Shown here in pieces: positions 1-6,681 of a stretch of 39,818 bases of DNA (position 1 is the first letter of the stretch; each line of letters opens with the position of its first letter). Source of the DNA: an uncultured Christensenella sp. (GTDB lineage Bacteria; Bacillota; Clostridia; Christensenellales; Pumilibacteraceae); contig CAJTTD010000014.1 in NCBI GenBank assembly GCA_910579205.1, positions 1 to 39,818 on the forward strand, read 5' to 3'. The notes under the pieces were generated by a model. It was not told where the DNA came from. It did not search any database and saw only the letters and a program-made list of their open reading frames with translations. Both the position numbers and the translations under genes were made by a program.

Positions 1-2
1 TG

Positions 3-272
3 ATAATAATAGCGGTGGTGAAAAAGCGCAAGCGCGCAAGGGAAGAGCTGGAAGCACTGTTGGTTTCGGAAATGGAGATCGAAGAGCAGATGTTCAGACT
101 GGCGGGCGGACCGAGCCCCACCGATTGCAGCAACTACGGGTATCTCCCGCCCACGCAGTCGTCCGGCGTCGTCATAGACCCCAACGCCATGCTGGGCGCG
201 GGCGGAGAAGCTCCGTCGCCCGACCAACCCGCGCTACCCCCGCCGTCATTTGACGATGCAGATAACTCCTAA
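3..272 (+). CDS. C-terminal tail of a membrane/surface protein, cut by the left edge
   Basis: The frame is open to the left edge and ends in TAA at 270-272. A GTG at 15 could serve as a start, but no ribosome site can be seen and the frame has no stop before it. The first residues are three isoleucines, Ala and two valines, followed by a KKRKRAR basic block. That looks like the end of a transmembrane helix with its positive-inside stop-transfer signal. After it come a short charged helix (EELEALLVSEMEIEEQ) and a Pro/Ser/Gly-rich tail ending in an acidic DDADNS. I read it as the cytoplasmic tail of a large surface or secreted protein whose body lies outside the window. The family is not recognisable. 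A strong terminator follows at 347-390. The alternative is a free-standing 85-residue hypothetical protein starting at GTG 15. Confidence 0.5.
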   Translation: MIIAVVKKRKRAREELEALLVSEMEIEEQMFRLAGGPSPTDCSNYGYLPPTQSSGVVIDPNAMLGAGGEAPSPDQPALPPPSFDDADNS

Positions 273-346
273 TTCCGATTGTTTGGATTTTATGTTTTTG
301 AGGAGTGAGGCAATAGTAAAATTCGGATAAAAAAGAAACGACAGAC

Positions 347-390
347 GAACGCGCGAAGCCAATCAAGATAACGGCTTCGTGCGTTCTTTT
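347..390 (+). terminator. Intrinsic terminator after the left-edge gene
   Basis: A 14-bp stem (347-360 with 373-386, one G-U pair) and a 12-nt loop are followed by TTTT at 387-390. It lies 75 bp after the stop of the truncated left-edge gene and would end its transcript. Confidence 0.8.
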
Positions 391-420
391 AGCGTGGTCA
401 AATCCGCATATCCGAAATGT

Positions 421-636
421 TTACGTCAGTTTTACTACTTCCGCCGCCGATTGGCTGTCTTTGTCTCCGTCGTCGTGTTCTTGTTCGCCAATGCTTTCGT
501 GAACACGGTCGGAGATCGATTGATGGAACGACTTTTTATCGTCGTCCGAGAGATCGGCATACGCCTTTTTGATTTGTTCGAGTGTGGTCATTTTTTGTTT
601 GTCCTCCTTTTTGGTTTTGAATTTGAAAAATGCCAT
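421..636 (-). CDS. Small phage-type protein, unknown function
   Basis: A 71-residue, highly charged, soluble protein. Its core (residues about 16-50, TLEQIKKAYADLSDDDKK and following) resembles small conserved proteins found near structural genes of Firmicutes prophages; this is a memory-based family impression, not a search. Two starts are possible in the same frame. ATG 636 has AAGGAGG 14 nt upstream, which is rather long. ATG 591 has AGGAGG 11 nt upstream and gives a 56-residue protein. The C-terminal third is rich in Asp, Glu and His. It lies downstream of the 22-residue peptide at 648-716, whose stop codon overlaps this gene's ribosome site. No other structural phage genes remain beside it, so it is probably a prophage leftover. 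Function unknown. Confidence 0.55.
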   Translation of the reverse strand: MAFFKFKTKKEDKQKMTTLEQIKKAYADLSDDDKKSFHQSISDRVHESIGEQEHDDGDKDSQSAAEVVKLT

Positions 637-647
637 CGATATCCTTG

Positions 648-716
648 TTACCTCCTTGTAATTTGTTGCATAAAAAAACCGCGAGGATGGTCGCGGCTCC
701 GTGTGGTCTTGGTCAT
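648..716 (-). CDS. 22-residue peptide, possible leader peptide
   Basis: A 22-codon frame with a good ribosome site (AAAGGAGG, 4 nt before ATG) and a TAA at 648-650. The TAA directly follows the AAGGAGG of the next gene (421-636), an arrangement that favours translational coupling. The peptide is basic (it starts MTKTTRSRDHPRGFF). Its codons contain a complete intrinsic-terminator hairpin (672-696 on this strand), so a ribosome moving along it would melt the terminator. It may be a regulatory leader for the downstream small phage gene, or simply a tiny phage gene. No function is known. Confidence 0.4.
   Translation of the reverse strand: MTKTTRSRDHPRGFFMQQITRR
672..696 (-). terminator. Intrinsic terminator inside the 22-residue peptide frame
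   Basis: On the minus strand CCGCGA (691-696) pairs with TCGCGG (679-684) around a 6-nt loop, followed directly by seven T (672-678). It stands between the BECR-like gene at 860-1405 and the small phage gene at 421-636. Confidence 0.7.
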
Positions 717-748
717 GTTGCCTCCTTTGAAAATATTTCAAAAATGTA

Positions 749-777
749 TTGACTTTTACGTTTTAGTAGCGTATAAT
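749..777 (+). promoter_or_regulatory. Sigma-A promoter for the small RNA
   Basis: TTGACT (749-754), a 17-bp spacer and a perfect TATAAT (772-777). Transcription would begin near 784, immediately before the structured element at 787-856. No protein frame on this strand follows it. Confidence 0.8.
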
Positions 778-783
778 ATAGCT

Positions 784-861
784 ATAAGACAGCACTTTTT
801 ACCCCGCCGAGAGGTGTACATCGGAGTGGGGCTTCCGTACACGGGGGGTGCTGTCTTTTTT
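784..861 (+). ncRNA. Candidate free-standing structured small RNA
   Basis: About 78 nt lie between a near-consensus sigma-A promoter (749-777) and a run of six T (856-861). An outer 9-bp stem pairs AGACAGCAC (787-795) with GTGCTGTCT (848-856). Inside it, CCCC (802-805) pairs with GGGG (828-831), and CCGA (807-810) with TCGG (821-824). The loop of that hairpin carries GTGTAC (814-819), which is fully complementary to GTACAC (837-842) downstream, an H-type pseudoknot. A competing fold pairs 802-805 with the G run at 843-847. The outer stem plus the T run form the terminator, so the whole transcript would be the structured element. It contains no convincing frame. It converges on, and its T run touches, the stop codon of the minus-strand gene 860-1405. 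I do not recognise the RNA family. A plain terminator for that gene is less likely, because on the minus strand no T run follows the hairpin. Confidence 0.6.
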
Positions 862-1405
862 ATATCTTGTTAAACGGGTTTAAATCATAAATTGTACTTT
901 CGCCATTATGACGGACGCCAATATTTAATAATCCTACATATTTTTCATTTCCTATTTGAAACATTGTTTTGTAATATGCCATTTTAGAAAATCGTTTATG
1001 GCGAACATCGATTACCCCTACAAATTCTCCAGTCTTGATTAAGTTTGCAAGTTCGGGAGATACGCGAAGCTTAACATCTATATTTAAATGCGTTATTTTG
1101 TCTGCCCCTACACTCGAAATTGACACTTCTCTTCCGTCGCGAGCCGCATACTTTCCGACAAGATTATCCATTATGTAGCGATACGCTATTTTTTGTCGCT
1201 CTTTTGGGGTTGCGTTATCAAATCGTTTTTGAATTTCACTATCCAAATTAACTTTAACAATTTCATCATGAAATTTATTATTCAACCAAGCTGATTTTGG
1301 TATTTTTTCTACTATTCTTTGAGCGCTCGGCAGACTTGTTATTTCACCGTTTCCATCGGTAAACTTGCCGTCCGAATCGCGCGGATGTTTGCTTTCGTCA
1401 AACAT
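860..1405 (-). CDS. Phage-associated protein with a BECR/LPD-like C-terminal domain
   Basis: 181 residues. The start, FDESKHPRDSDGKFTDG, is the type of motif found where the C-terminal extensions of phage portal or minor head proteins begin. The C-terminal part (about residues 95-181, with MAYYKTMFQIGNEKYVGLLN followed by an IYDLN motif) resembles the Barnase-EndoU-ColicinE5/D-RelE-like or large-polyvalent-protein-associated domains carried by phage head proteins. This assignment comes from remembered family patterns and is tentative. An in-frame stop sits just before the ATG and no clear ribosome site is present, so it may be the detached end of a longer head protein, or a weakly expressed gene. 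No cognate antitoxin, terminase or portal is in the window. Its stop codon touches the T run of the convergent small RNA at 784-861. Confidence 0.55.
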   Translation of the reverse strand: MFDESKHPRDSDGKFTDGNGEITSLPSAQRIVEKIPKSAWLNNKFHDEIVKVNLDSEIQKRFDNATPKERQKIAYRYIMDNLVGKYAARDGREVSISSVGADKITHLNIDVKLRVSPELANLIKTGEFVGVIDVRHKRFSKMAYYKTMFQIGNEKYVGLLNIGVRHNGESTIYDLNPFNKI

Positions 1406-1586
1406 ATTTTCTCATACAAAAATTCGATTAGGAATAAAGCGCGTATCGTCTTAATACTATAGCGTCTGTAACAGTAAAATTACGTATGGCGATATGCGCG
1501 TTATTATATAAAAAAATGCAATATTTTGTAGCATAACGGAGGCGTGTCCGACATATCAATAAACGAGTACGAAAAAGGAGCAGATT

Positions 1587-3050
1587 ATGAGAAAAAGACT
1601 CACTGCGTTGGTTCTTGCCACAACAGTATCGCTGTCGCTCGCGGCTTGTGCGCCGTCGGATAAAGAGGAAAATACCGAGTATACGATAGTTGCTTCGCTG
1701 TCAGCCGATAATATGCTTACCGCGTCGGTAACGTGCGATTATGTTAATAATAACGACGTGCCGCTCGACGAATTACAGTTCCATTTGTATCCAAATGCAT
1801 ACAGAGAAGGATCCAAGTATTCTCCGATCGTTGCGTCGCAAAGCTCTTCCGCATATCCGAGCGGTAAAAGCTACAGCGAGTTGGATATAAAGACGGTGTC
1901 TGTAAACGGCGCGGATTCGCAAGTAACCGTAACGGGTGTGGACGAGAATATCTTATCCGTTGCTCTGCCGAGCCGACTCGAACCGACGGAACACGTAACG
2001 GTGCAGATAGATTATACGCTCAAACTGCCCAAAGTTCGTCATCGCTTGGGCTATACCGATAAGTCCGTCAATCTTGCGAATTTTTATCCTATCGCATGCG
2101 TTTACAGAGACGGAGCTTTTGTAGCCGATCCGTATTACTCGACGGGCGATCCGTTCTTTAGCGAAACTGCCGATTACGACGTAACATTTACTGCGCCGAG
2201 CGCATATACGGGAGCGTTTACGGGCGAAGTGGAAAACAGCAGCGAAGAAGGCGAGCTTACCACTTACAATATTACGGCTACCGACGTGCGCGATTTTGCC
2301 GCCGTATTCGGTAAGTACGAAAAGGTGAGCGGGCTTGCCGGCTCGGCGATCGTCAACTACTACTATCATACAGACTCCGCGCCCGAGAGCGCGTTGAACA
2401 CGGCTATCGCCGCAATAAAGACTTTCGGCGAGATGTTCGGCGAATACCCTTATCCCGAGTTTTCTGTAGTTCAAACGGGATTCATACACGGCGGTATGGA
2501 ATATCCGGGACTTGTAATGATATCGGATAGCTACAGCGGCGACGCGTATAACGATATAATCGTTCACGAGACTGCGCACCAATGGTGGTACGGCGTAGTG
2601 GGCAACGACGAAGTAAAACACGCATGGCTTGACGAAGGTCTTGCGGAATATTCGACGATGATGTTCTACGAGCAAAACGAAGGCTACAAGTATACATTTG
2701 CGGAAAAACGCGCGGACGCATTGACCGCATACATGGTTTATTGCGAAACATTCAAGAACAACGGTTTGGGCGACACATCGATGACGCGTCCGTCCAACGA
2801 ATATGCCGACGAGACTGAATATTCGTACATGACTTACGTAAAAGGCGCGCTAATGCTTGACGACGTGCGCAACACTATAGGCGATTCGGCGTTCAAATCG
2901 GCGCTTAAAAAGTATTATGCGGATAATAAATTCGGCGTGGCTGAGCCGCAAGATCTTATAGGCGCAATGGAAAAGGCGTCTAAACGACAGCTTGACGCGC
3001 TGTTTGATTCTTGGCTGGACGGAAACGTAAAATTATACTCCACGCATTAA
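1587..3050 (+). CDS. M1-family metallopeptidase lipoprotein
   Basis: 487 residues with an exported lipoprotein signal: basic start, hydrophobic core, and lipobox LAAC with the lipidated Cys at 21. The zinc site is HETAH (327-331) with the third ligand Glu350, in WLDEGLAEY 18 residues after the second His, as in M1 (gluzincin) aminopeptidases. An aminopeptidase-type substrate motif, GGMEYPG (302-308), stands about 20 residues before it, with Tyr in place of the usual Asn. A Y-V-K-G segment near residue 420 fits the family's catalytic Tyr region. It is shorter than full M1 enzymes (over 600 residues) because the C-terminal helical domain is nearly absent. Expected to be a membrane-anchored peptidase on the outer face. 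Start ATG with AAAAGGAGC 6 nt upstream. It stands alone, followed by a GC-rich hairpin. Confidence 0.88.
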   Translation: MRKRLTALVLATTVSLSLAACAPSDKEENTEYTIVASLSADNMLTASVTCDYVNNNDVPLDELQFHLYPNAYREGSKYSPIVASQSSSAYPSGKSYSELDIKTVSVNGADSQVTVTGVDENILSVALPSRLEPTEHVTVQIDYTLKLPKVRHRLGYTDKSVNLANFYPIACVYRDGAFVADPYYSTGDPFFSETADYDVTFTAPSAYTGAFTGEVENSSEEGELTTYNITATDVRDFAAVFGKYEKVSGLAGSAIVNYYYHTDSAPESALNTAIAAIKTFGEMFGEYPYPEFSVVQTGFIHGGMEYPGLVMISDSYSGDAYNDIIVHETAHQWWYGVVGNDEVKHAWLDEGLAEYSTMMFYEQNEGYKYTFAEKRADALTAYMVYCETFKNNGLGDTSMTRPSNEYADETEYSYMTYVKGALMLDDVRNTIGDSAFKSALKKYYADNKFGVAEPQDLIGAMEKASKRQLDALFDSWLDGNVKLYSTH

Positions 3051-3069
3051 GTTGATATTAAGCAGAAAT

Positions 3070-3090
3070 GACCGCCCTATACGGGCGGTC
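3070..3090 (+). terminator. Possible terminator after the M1 peptidase
   Basis: GACCGCCC (3070-3077) pairs with GGGCGGTC (3083-3090) around a 5-nt loop, 20 bp after the stop codon. Only a short, interrupted T stretch follows (GATCGTTT), so termination may be inefficient. Confidence 0.55.
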
Positions 3091-3142
3091 GATCGTTTAA
3101 GCGTTTTATTCGGCGGATCAATTTATTAAATTATTCGGCAAG

Positions 3143-3171
3143 TTGTGCACTTATGCACATAGTTATGCACA
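3143..3171. promoter_or_regulatory. Two DnaA-box-like repeats with an inverted repeat
   Basis: TTATGCACA occurs at 3151-3159 and again at 3163-3171, 12 bp apart, both matching the TTATNCACA DnaA-box form. TGTGCA (3144-3149) and TGCACA (3154-3159) also make a perfect inverted repeat with a 4-bp spacer. The group lies 47 bp before the cwlD-like gene and could be an operator for it. Confidence 0.35.
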
Positions 3172-3217
3172 TTGCTACAGCACACTTATGTAGATAAATA
3201 TATTTAAAGGTGGAATT

Positions 3218-3910
3218 ATGGCGTTTATCACTGTAAAAAAGAAAACCGTCGTTATTATATTATCCTTGGTCTTGGCAATAGTAACCGTGGCGGCTACGGC
3301 GGCTACGGTCATCACCGCTACGCGCGCCGATAACGGAATAACTATCGTGATAGACGCCGGGCACGGCGGCGCGGACGGCGGGGTAACTGGTATAACCACG
3401 GGAACAAAGGAGAGCGACATCAATCTGTCTATATCGAAATACTTGATGAAGTTCTTTGAAAAAAACGGCTATAACGTAGTTATGACCCGTTCCGATGCGA
3501 GCGCTGTGTGCGGCGGCATAAAATACAGCAAAAGACAGGACATGATCGCGCGGAAAAACACCGTTACGTCGTCCGCTCCCGATCTTGTTATAAGCATACA
3601 CTGCAATTCTTATCCCGTGTCTTCCGTAAAAGGCTCGCAAGTGTTTTTTGCTTCCAGCGCATCCGTAGGCGAAAATTTTGCAAACACCGTACAAGGGTAT
3701 TTTAACGAAATACTGAACGAACGCCCGAGAACTGCAGCAGTCGGCGATTATTATATGCTCAATTGCAGCGAGTACCCGTCTATATTGTGTGAATGCGGGT
3801 TTTTGTCGAACGCCGCCGAAGAGAGCAAACTCATAGGCGCGGCTTATCAGGAAAAGGTCGCGTACACGATATTTTCCGCGGTAAACGCCGTATTCTATGC
3901 CAAGACTTAA
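3218..3910 (+). CDS. cwlD: N-acetylmuramoyl-L-alanine amidase (Amidase_3, CwlD-like)
   Basis: 230 residues. A basic start and one membrane helix or signal anchor (about 10-35) are followed by an Amidase_3 zinc domain. The zinc ligands are His49 (DAGHGG), Glu65 (KESDINL) and His128 (SIHCNS); the catalytic Glu192 is in CECGFLSN. It cleaves the bond between muramic acid and L-alanine in peptidoglycan, outside the membrane. Length and architecture match CwlD, which in spore formers starts muramic-delta-lactam synthesis in the cortex. The window does not show whether this organism sporulates, so a role in vegetative wall turnover is equally possible. No SH3 or peptidoglycan-binding repeats are present. 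Start ATG with GGTGGA upstream. DnaA-box-like repeats precede it. Confidence 0.85.
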   Translation: MAFITVKKKTVVIILSLVLAIVTVAATAATVITATRADNGITIVIDAGHGGADGGVTGITTGTKESDINLSISKYLMKFFEKNGYNVVMTRSDASAVCGGIKYSKRQDMIARKNTVTSSAPDLVISIHCNSYPVSSVKGSQVFFASSASVGENFANTVQGYFNEILNERPRTAAVGDYYMLNCSEYPSILCECGFLSNAAEESKLIGAAYQEKVAYTIFSAVNAVFYAKT

Positions 3911-3949
3911 TAAGATAGGTTTATGTTGTAACAAATAAAAGTCAAACTC

Positions 3950-3978
3950 TTGCATTGCGCCGTAGTTTATGATATAAT
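3950..3978 (+). promoter_or_regulatory. Sigma-A promoter for lemA-DUF2207
   Basis: TTGCAT (3950-3955), a 17-bp spacer and a perfect TATAAT (3973-3978), 59 bp before the GTG start at 4038. It favours that start over any codon nearer the promoter. Confidence 0.75.
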
Positions 3979-4037
3979 CGATGTACGGTCTTTGCCTATA
4001 CGTGCGGGATCGAAATGGAAAAATACGGAGGAACATC

Positions 4038-4634
4038 GTGAATTTTCTTTCTTTGTCCGGCGCTGCTATAGGCGGCATTGTGGGCGGCGCGATAGCGCTT
4101 ATCGTTATCATTATCGTCATATGGTATATTTCCACGCGGAACAAGTTTGTCGCGCTCAAAAACGACGTAGAGGAATCTTATTCCGCTATGGACGTGCATA
4201 TGAAAAAGCGTTACGACTTGATACCCAATTTGGTGTCTACTTGCAAGGGATACAGCAAGCACGAGTCCGAAACGATGACGCGCGTAACGCAAGCGAGAGC
4301 AGCGGCAATAGGTGCGGCGACGCCCGAGCAGAAAGCGGCGGCGGAGCGCGAACTCGGCGCATCGTTGCATACGCTTTTAAACGCAGTTGTGGAGCAATAT
4401 CCCAATCTTAAAGCGGATACGCAGTTCAATAATCTTTCCGCACAGCTTGAAAGTTGCGAACATGAGATAGGCAACAGCCGTAAGTACTATAACGCAAAAG
4501 TAAAGATATTCAATAACAAGATAGAGATGTTTCCTTCGAGCATTGTCGCAAGGAACATGCGTTTGGAGCGCAAGCCTTATTTCGAAATAGAAGAACAAGA
4601 GCGTGCCGTTCCGCGCGTGAGCTTCGACGACTGA
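4038..4634 (+). CDS. lemA: LemA family protein
   Basis: 198 residues from a GTG start chosen because GGAGG (4027-4031) lies 6 nt upstream. A longer frame from 3981 would begin almost on the -10 box. A Gly/Ile/Val-rich membrane helix (about 8-32) is followed by the LemA helical domain, with family features such as NDVEESYSAMDVHMKKRYDL, IPNLV, and the C-terminal YNAKVKIFNNKIEMFPSS segment. LemA proteins are membrane-anchored with a long helical bundle; their biochemical role is not settled. It is followed after 15 bp by a DUF2207 protein, a pairing common in many bacteria that suggests a shared membrane function. Confidence 0.9.
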   Translation: MNFLSLSGAAIGGIVGGAIALIVIIIVIWYISTRNKFVALKNDVEESYSAMDVHMKKRYDLIPNLVSTCKGYSKHESETMTRVTQARAAAIGAATPEQKAAAERELGASLHTLLNAVVEQYPNLKADTQFNNLSAQLESCEHEIGNSRKYYNAKVKIFNNKIEMFPSSIVARNMRLERKPYFEIEEQERAVPRVSFDD

Positions 4635-4649
4635 TAATTAAAAAAAGCC

Positions 4650-6635
4650 ATGTCTTCTAAAAAGAAATTTTCGCGCTCCGCGCCGCTGATATTTATTTCT
4701 CTGTTTTTCATGATCTTAACGATCGTGGGCTGTATCTACTTTATATCAAAAGACGACGGGTCGTATAATACTCCCATAGACACGGGCATGCAGTTTGACA
4801 GAATGGATGTATCGGTGAAATGGAACGACGATCGATCGTGTAAGATAACGCAGACTATCGACGTGCGATTTTTTTCGCCGAGCCACGGAATATATGTCGA
4901 TATCCCGGTAAACTCGGGCGAAAAGGTGCGTGATCTTAAAGTCAAAACAGAGCCGTCGCGTCCGTATACGGTAGCGCATACGAGCCGAAACAAAATAGTT
5001 CGCGCCAAAATAGGCGATCCCGATATAGAGTTCAGACCAAATTCCACTATGAAATGCATAGTGGAATACGAGTATATCACGCCCAAGCATCCTAATAACG
5101 CCGATGTGCTCGCATTTAATGCGATCGGCGGCGGTTGGACGTGCTTTACCAAGAAAGCTTCTATCACAATGACGTATCCCGACGCGCCGATAGACGGAGG
5201 GGAAGGCTACGGCATTTGGATAGGCGGCGAAAAGCTGACTTCGGAGTCTAAAGGCGTAACGGTCAATTGGTCTGACGGCGGTAAAACCGTTGATATAGAT
5301 ATCGAAAACAGATGCGAAAACTATACGTTAAGAGAAGATTATTGCGCGTTGCGTCCGTTTGAAAATGTGGAACTCGCGTATTTGATGCCGCAAGGCGCGC
5401 TTAAAACGCGGTTCGATAACGAATTTATCATCGCTCTTTGCGTAGGGCTTTTGTTGGTAGCCGCTATAGTGCTGCTCAAAGTATTCGTCGCAAAAAATAA
5501 GACGGTTACGCCAGTAGTGGAATATTATCCGCCGCGTATCGACAGCGCACGCGGCGACAGCAGATACATGCTGCCCGTGCAAATGGGCAAGCTCATAGAC
5601 GGGACTTGTTCTACGGAAGACGTAACTTCGCTTGTGTTCTATTGGGCAAGCAAAGGGTATCTCGCCATAGAAGAGCGGGAAGACGACACATACTTTATAA
5701 AGCTTTGCGATATAAGCGAAGTTACTGCATACGAAAAAAATATGTTCGACAAGCTTTTCTCGCGCGGCGATATAGGCGACGGCGGAAAGGCTGAAGTGGC
5801 GCTCGGCACGCTTCGCGGAAAGTTCAGTGATACCGTTATCTCTACGGCGTCGGCTGTAAATGCGGAGTATAAAGGACGGTTTTACAAATCGAAATTCAAT
5901 GCGATTACCGCCGTTGCCATGGTGTTGACCGCAGTATACGGCGTGGCATTCACTATGTTGACGGGACTGCGCGTCGGCTTTGAATTTAACGCATTCGGTC
6001 CTTTTGTTGCCGTTGCGGGGTCGCTCGCCGCCATTATTTTGGGAATAGTTCATGTTAATTATTCGTTTAAACTCGACGAGACCAAGAATAAAATAGCGTA
6101 TGTATCGAGAGCAGTGCTATGCGTGCTGTTGGCGCTCGGCGCGGCTTTTGCCGTTCCCAAAGACGTAATGGGCATTGCGGAAAAGATAGTGTTAACCGTA
6201 TGTTTCGGCGCGTGCATGTTGATAGCGCCGAGTTTAAGAGTGCGCACCGATTTTTATACTCAACAGTTGGAGTATATCTTAGGGTTCAGAAACTTTTTGC
6301 GCGATGCGGAAAAGGACAGATTGGAAACCTTGCTCGAACAAGATCCGCAGTATTATTACGATATCCTGCCTTATGCAAACGTGTTGGGGGTATCGGATAT
6401 TTGGGCGGACAAATTCAAAGACATGGCTTTAGAGCCGCCTTCGTACTATTCGAGTTACAGCGGATCGACTGTGTTTAATGTAATGATCTTGCACAGTCTT
6501 TCGAGAAACGTGAGCAGTGGTTTGACGTATGTTCCGCCATCCTCGAGCAGCGGCAGTTTTTCGTCGGGCGGCTCGTCGGGCGGCGGCGGATTTTCGGGCG
6601 GAAGCTTCGGCGGCGGAGGCGGCGGAAGATGGTAG
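4650..6635 (+). CDS. DUF2207 domain membrane protein
   Basis: 661 residues. An N-terminal membrane helix (about 12-33) leads into an extracellular beta-rich DUF2207 domain (about 45-245). A membrane helix follows near 255-280, then a cytosolic segment, then four more hydrophobic helices (about 415-530). The end is a Ser/Gly tail finishing in GGGGGGRW, which is characteristic of this family. Function is unknown; the family is usually beside LemA, as here. No clear Shine-Dalgarno site precedes the ATG, so translation may depend on coupling to lemA 15 bp upstream. The Gly-rich tail is low complexity and should not be taken as a separate domain. Confidence 0.88.
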   Translation: MSSKKKFSRSAPLIFISLFFMILTIVGCIYFISKDDGSYNTPIDTGMQFDRMDVSVKWNDDRSCKITQTIDVRFFSPSHGIYVDIPVNSGEKVRDLKVKTEPSRPYTVAHTSRNKIVRAKIGDPDIEFRPNSTMKCIVEYEYITPKHPNNADVLAFNAIGGGWTCFTKKASITMTYPDAPIDGGEGYGIWIGGEKLTSESKGVTVNWSDGGKTVDIDIENRCENYTLREDYCALRPFENVELAYLMPQGALKTRFDNEFIIALCVGLLLVAAIVLLKVFVAKNKTVTPVVEYYPPRIDSARGDSRYMLPVQMGKLIDGTCSTEDVTSLVFYWASKGYLAIEEREDDTYFIKLCDISEVTAYEKNMFDKLFSRGDIGDGGKAEVALGTLRGKFSDTVISTASAVNAEYKGRFYKSKFNAITAVAMVLTAVYGVAFTMLTGLRVGFEFNAFGPFVAVAGSLAAIILGIVHVNYSFKLDETKNKIAYVSRAVLCVLLALGAAFAVPKDVMGIAEKIVLTVCFGACMLIAPSLRVRTDFYTQQLEYILGFRNFLRDAEKDRLETLLEQDPQYYYDILPYANVLGVSDIWADKFKDMALEPPSYYSSYSGSTVFNVMILHSLSRNVSSGLTYVPPSSSSGSFSSGGSSGGGGFSGGSFGGGGGGRW

Positions 6636-6681
6636 ACCGCTTGCGCCGTGTTGCGCGCGACACTGTCCGCAGTTAAGATAA

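Noticed and set aside
784..861. The structured element as a known ribozyme (hammerhead, HDV-like, twister, pistol) or preQ1 riboswitch
   Set aside because: The conserved cores I know for these classes are not present; only the general presence of a pseudoknot is shared.
379..873. A 164-codon plus-strand frame over the small phage genes and the RNA element
   Set aside because: It covers the reverse of a better minus-strand gene and runs through a promoter, a structured RNA and its terminator; no ribosome site.
3260..4159. A 299-codon minus-strand frame across cwlD and the lemA promoter
   Set aside because: It is a codon-bias shadow of cwlD, crosses a good plus-strand promoter, and shows no motifs.
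6540..6635. The Gly/Ser-rich end of the DUF2207 gene as a separate repeat element
   Set aside because: A Gly-rich tail ending in RW is normal for this family.
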